A stretch of 64,000 nt of DNA from Atrina japonica (lineage: Eukaryota > Mollusca > Bivalvia > Pterioida > Pinnidae): the NCBI GenBank assembly GCA_030159075.1, contig BROG01000470.1:185001-249000 (forward strand), written 5' to 3'. The notes below the pieces were generated by a model, which worked only from the letters and a program-made list of their open reading frames with translations, searched no databases and had not been told where the DNA came from. Shown one piece after another: positions 60,481 to 64,000 of this stretch (position 1 is the stretch's first letter; the number at the start of each line of letters is the position of its first letter). The position numbers were made by a program, and so were the translations under genes.

Positions 60481-61721
60481 ATGTATTTGCGTTGTTTACT
60501 GGACTCCTGGGTCCAACGTCACCAAATTTACTGAATACTCAAGCTCAATTTTTATTTCATTATTTTAACTATATAATACAAATGTAAAACTTTTGAGTTT
60601 GAGTGATTAGGAAATATTATTTTTCATCATTCACATATATTTTTGCGTCACATTTATGAATTACCTGTAAAAAAAAAATTAAAAAAAATACTTTGTGTAC
60701 GGTACTCAAAATTTGAGTAAGTACTCAAACAATTTTTTAATATTTTGAAAGCTTTCTTTAAATAAGCACTCATTTTTATCATTATTTACAATTGTATGCC
60801 GCCAAGATACAAATATTTCCAGATACAGAATACTTTATATGTGTTTTTACTTTAAAATCATGAAAAGTCGTTATGGAATCGTTACGTTTATTCCGGTACA
60901 ATTACGGATTCGATTGCTGAAACTCTACTGTAAGTGATCAATTAAATATTTCCGAAAAGACCAAATCCCGGAACTTCTTCACGCTATCAATTCTATTTTT
61001 ATAACATCTGTGATGTTTTCAAATTGCAATGCCTTCCCTAGGGAAAATATATTGAAAACCGTAATCAAAGGTGTATCTAATTTATTAGATCGCGTATCAA
61101 TCACATTCCACAAACGAACATTGTTAGTGTAATTGACAAGCGATTTATTTTTCTCAATAAATTCTAATAAACCCGTTTTGGGATATTTCCATAGTTCGAT
61201 TTTTACATGGCTTGCATTCGCTTAATTGCTAGCTTACAAGCAACTCGTTCCAGGTTATTAATACGACGTATTACGTGGTAGGACATTCCATCCTCCGCTA
61301 GAAAAAAAGAAACATTTTTCAGTATAAACGAACATTCTTTTCAGAGATAGAAAGACGTACATATAACTGAATCGTATACGTAAGAGAAAAAAATGAAATA
61401 TAGAAATAAAGCATTACAGGTAAATGTCTACCTATGGTCTTGGTGACAAAAATGATAGGCGTAGTTTAGTCACACAAATGGTTGATGCATGGGTTTTATA
61501 TACATTCTCAGATTCTGTCAATCTCTTACACAGAGTTGTCGGTCCTTGCCTCCCTCAACAATCTCTGTCAACGTCTAAAAAGAAGTCCCAAAACAGGTTG
61601 TCATGTAACCCACAGAATGTAGCCTTGTTGTCCCACAGACCTTGACGGAACGCGTGTAGGTATCACAGAGACTTGGCATCTAATTGATGGTTTCGAATAC
61701 GTGTATTTAGGTCGATTTTAA
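60481..61721. other. Intergenic DNA, nothing recognised
   Basis: No supported gene. ACTCAA/TTGAGT motifs recur near 60535-60770 without a clear unit. Confidence 0.45.
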
Positions 61722-61744
61722 TGGCAGCGTATTAGTACCACCAT

Positions 61745-62730
61745 AGGAAAAAATATCTCCTACGTAAGACTTATTCTCTCCTATGTAAGACTTATTATCT
61801 CCTATGTAAGACTTATTTAATTTCTCCTACGTAAGACTTACTATCTCCTACATAAGACTTATTATCTAGTATGTAAGACTTACTATCTCCTACATAAGAC
61901 TTATTATCTCCTATGTAAGACTTATTATCTCCATGTAAAACTTACTATCTCCTACATAAGACTTATTATCTCCTACGTAAGACTTATTATCTCCATGTAA
62001 GACTTACTATCTCCTACATAAGACTTATTATCTCCTACGTAAGACTTACTTTCTCCTATGTAAGATTTATTCTCTCCTATGTAAGACTTAGTATCTCCTA
62101 CGAAAGACTTATTATCTCCTATGTAAGACTTACTATCTCCTACATAAGACTTATTATCTCCTATGTAAGACTTACTATCGCCTACATAAGACTTATTATC
62201 TCCTATGTAAGACTTACTTTCTCCTATGTAAGACTTATTATCTCCTATGTAAGACTTATTATCTCCTATGTAAGACGTACTATCGCCTACATAAGACTTA
62301 TTATCTCCTATGTAAGACTTACTTTCTCCTATGTAAGACTTATTATCTCCTATGTAAGACTTACTATCTCCTACATAAGACTTATTATCTCCTATGTAAG
62401 ACTTACTATCTCCTACATAAGACTTATTATCTTCTATGTAAGACTTAGTATCTCCTACGAAAGACTTATTATCTCCTATATAAGACTTACTATCTCCTAC
62501 ATAAAACTTATTATCTCCTATGTAAGACTTATTATCTCCTATGTAAGACTTATAATATCCTACATAAGACCTAGTATTTCCTACCACAGACACTTGTTTC
62601 TATCAACAGGGGGTCGAGGATACCGTACTGTCGACCCCATTGATAGAACAAGTGTCTGTGTCTCCTGCTTAAGACTTATTATCTCCTATGTAAGATTTAG
62701 TATCTCCTACCTAAGGCTTAGTATCTCCTA
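61745..62730. repeat. 21-bp minisatellite (CTCCTATGTAAGACTTATTAT)
   Basis: About 45 copies, often alternating two variants (CTATGTAAGACTTATTAT and CTACATAAGACTTACTAT), which makes a 42-bp higher-order unit. On the - strand a frame stays open for 206 codons (62593-61973) reading SYIGDNK/SYVGDSK heptads. This follows from a period divisible by 3; no start context or splice site supports a protein. Confidence 0.95.
62585..62660. repeat. Long hairpin at the edge of the 21-bp array
   Basis: CACAGACACTTGTTTCTATC... (62585-62617) pairs with ...GATAGAACAAGTGTCTGTG (62631-62660) over about 30 bp with small mismatches, around a 13-nt loop. Confidence 0.88.
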
Positions 62731-62748
62731 CATACTAATACGCTGCTA

Positions 62749-63886
62749 TAGTAGAAACCCAGCTCAGAGCAGGTGCGGCCGTGCTAGTGTGTCCGCGGAC
62801 GGTCACCTTTAGTTCCCGTTCAAGAACTAATTGGTACTCGCTTGGTCTGTTCCACCAGTGAATGGTAATGGCCCTTGGTTATCCTACTGGTAGAGCGTTC
62901 GATACGTTTCAAGGGTGACAATAACTTTGAATCTGTCTTTTATCCTAATGCTTTTAGACCGTTGCTTCACCAAACGCCCGTCTTTAAAGGTGATTTTGTT
63001 TTGGGGTGGGTTTTTTTTTCGTTGGGGTTTGAAGCTTGGGTGCTTTTCACATTTGAAATAAACTATTACTGACTGATTTAAGATCATAAAAATGCGTCAA
63101 AATCTGTGAGATTTCGGGTAATTGGTGACGTCACCATACACGTAAAAAAAGTGTTAAGGGGTAAAATAAGACTGAAACTAGTAAGCAGGTAAACAAATCG
63201 GATTCCTGAAATTTTTTACAAGTAGATGTGTTGGGAAAAAAAACCTGACCTGTGCAATCGCGCATGAGTGTCAGTTCATTATAAATGTAATGACTTCTCC
63301 AATATCGATGATTGATTCAAAAAAGCGTAATCAAATTTACAATATTCGTAATTATAAGTGTTCACTTATTAAAGGGATTTTCGTCGTAATTTTCGCAAAA
63401 TGTGGAAGAAAAAACTTCCGTTCTTCAATTGATTATAATTAAGAGTGATTGCTTTCCAAATTGCGACAGCCCATCAGCTGATTGCTGGTTTTGAGAGCAA
63501 TAAGAGAGACTATTATTGAAATTAAACCTTTCGCATCACGATGTCAAATTTGTTGAGTTAAGTCGATAGGGGGCGTATCGCTGAACTGTATCTTTCTAAT
63601 GCTAGATCAGTATTAACTAAGTTACTGTTTTAATCACAGAGGCACCCTACAGGGTAATTTAATATATATGCTTATTTTAACATCTAAAATCCTATTTATA
63701 ATCGCACTAGATAATGCCAAAAAAAAAAACAACAAACAAACAAACAAACAAAAACAAAAAACTATTCTCGTAACCTTCTAATGAAGATATTTCTTTTTAT
63801 TTAAAGTTTTGTTTATCCCTTGAATAAAATAGCTCATTCATTTTTAATTATCTTTTGGGTAACCTTACAAAACATTTTTTTCGCAA

Positions 63887-63890
<4 letters not shown>
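62749..63890. other. Intergenic DNA, nothing recognised
   Basis: Short frames at 62875-63087 are unrecognised. A CAAA tetranucleotide run lies near 63731-63760. Confidence 0.45.

Positions 63891-63920
<30 letters not shown>
63891..63920. repeat. (AT)n microsatellite
   Basis: A short AT array near the window end. Confidence 0.93.
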
Positions 63921-63921
<1 letters not shown>

Positions 63922-64000
63922 GCACTAAAACCAACGACAATATATATCCTAGGGTGTCGGATCTAAGCAGTAGATACAAGTCAAGAAAAGAATATATAAA

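Larger units (their letters stand above)
61722..62748. mobile_element. TIR-bounded element filled with a 21-bp satellite
   Basis: GCAGCGTATTAGTA (61724-61737) and its perfect inverse TACTAATACGCTGC (62733-62746) bound a 1 kb segment made almost only of 21-bp repeats plus one long hairpin (62585-62660). No transposase is present, so this would be a non-autonomous DNA element or a fold-back element. Boundaries outside the 14-bp repeat are uncertain. Confidence 0.65.

Noticed and set aside
61973..62593. 206-codon heptad-repeat protein on the - strand
   Set aside because: The frame exists because the satellite period is 21. No promoter, splice or homology support, so it is described as a repeat and not a gene.
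61745..62730. A CRISPR-like array
   Set aside because: Units are contiguous 21-bp tandem repeats without unique spacers, in eukaryotic DNA.

Overview
The window is animal nuclear DNA: AT-rich, dense in microsatellites and short mobile elements, with spliced genes whose exons are split by introns of 0.2-7 kb. The two recognisable genes are metazoan developmental or adhesion genes. Together with several tRNA-derived SINE families, Penelope-like fragments and MITEs with internal tandem repeats, they suggest a lophotrochozoan, most likely a bivalve mollusc. That taxon is inferred from sequence style and not proven here.

Layout. (1) 558-12581, + strand: the 3' part of a contactin-type GPI-anchored adhesion gene, seven exons covering about two and a half fibronectin type III (FN3) domains and the C-terminal GPI-signal exon. 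The phases fit the classic pattern (phase 1 between domains, phase 0 inside domains). Its first visible intron (645-7841) holds about 6.8 kb of C-rich, G-poor low-complexity sequence bounded by (CT)n at both ends. (2) 12582-28496: intergenic DNA with microsatellites, SINE copies, Penelope-like 3' fragments and local duplications; a Penelope-like reverse-transcriptase fragment lies at 27191-28045. (3) 28668-34022, - strand: a complete two-exon Gbx homeobox gene (324 codons) with a 4.4 kb intron. (4) 34023-64000: gene-poor DNA made of nested MITEs, a LINE fragment with a 1.4 kb minisatellite grown inside its coding sequence, tRNA-derived SINEs carrying later insertions, and a 1 kb element with short terminal inverted repeats filled by a 21-bp satellite.

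The two genes are independent and face opposite ways. The contactin-like product would act at the cell surface, and Gbx is a DNA-binding regulator of anterior and neural patterning. The most notable structures are the LINE-born satellite (41294-42722), the satellite-filled TIR element (61722-62748), an exact 24-bp duplication that doubles an in-frame splice acceptor in the contactin gene (10364-10413), a read-through ORF that would give that gene an alternative GPI-like tail (8035-8168), and the C-rich block (939-7751), which may be an assembly artefact. No operon, CRISPR array, rRNA or canonical tRNA gene was seen.
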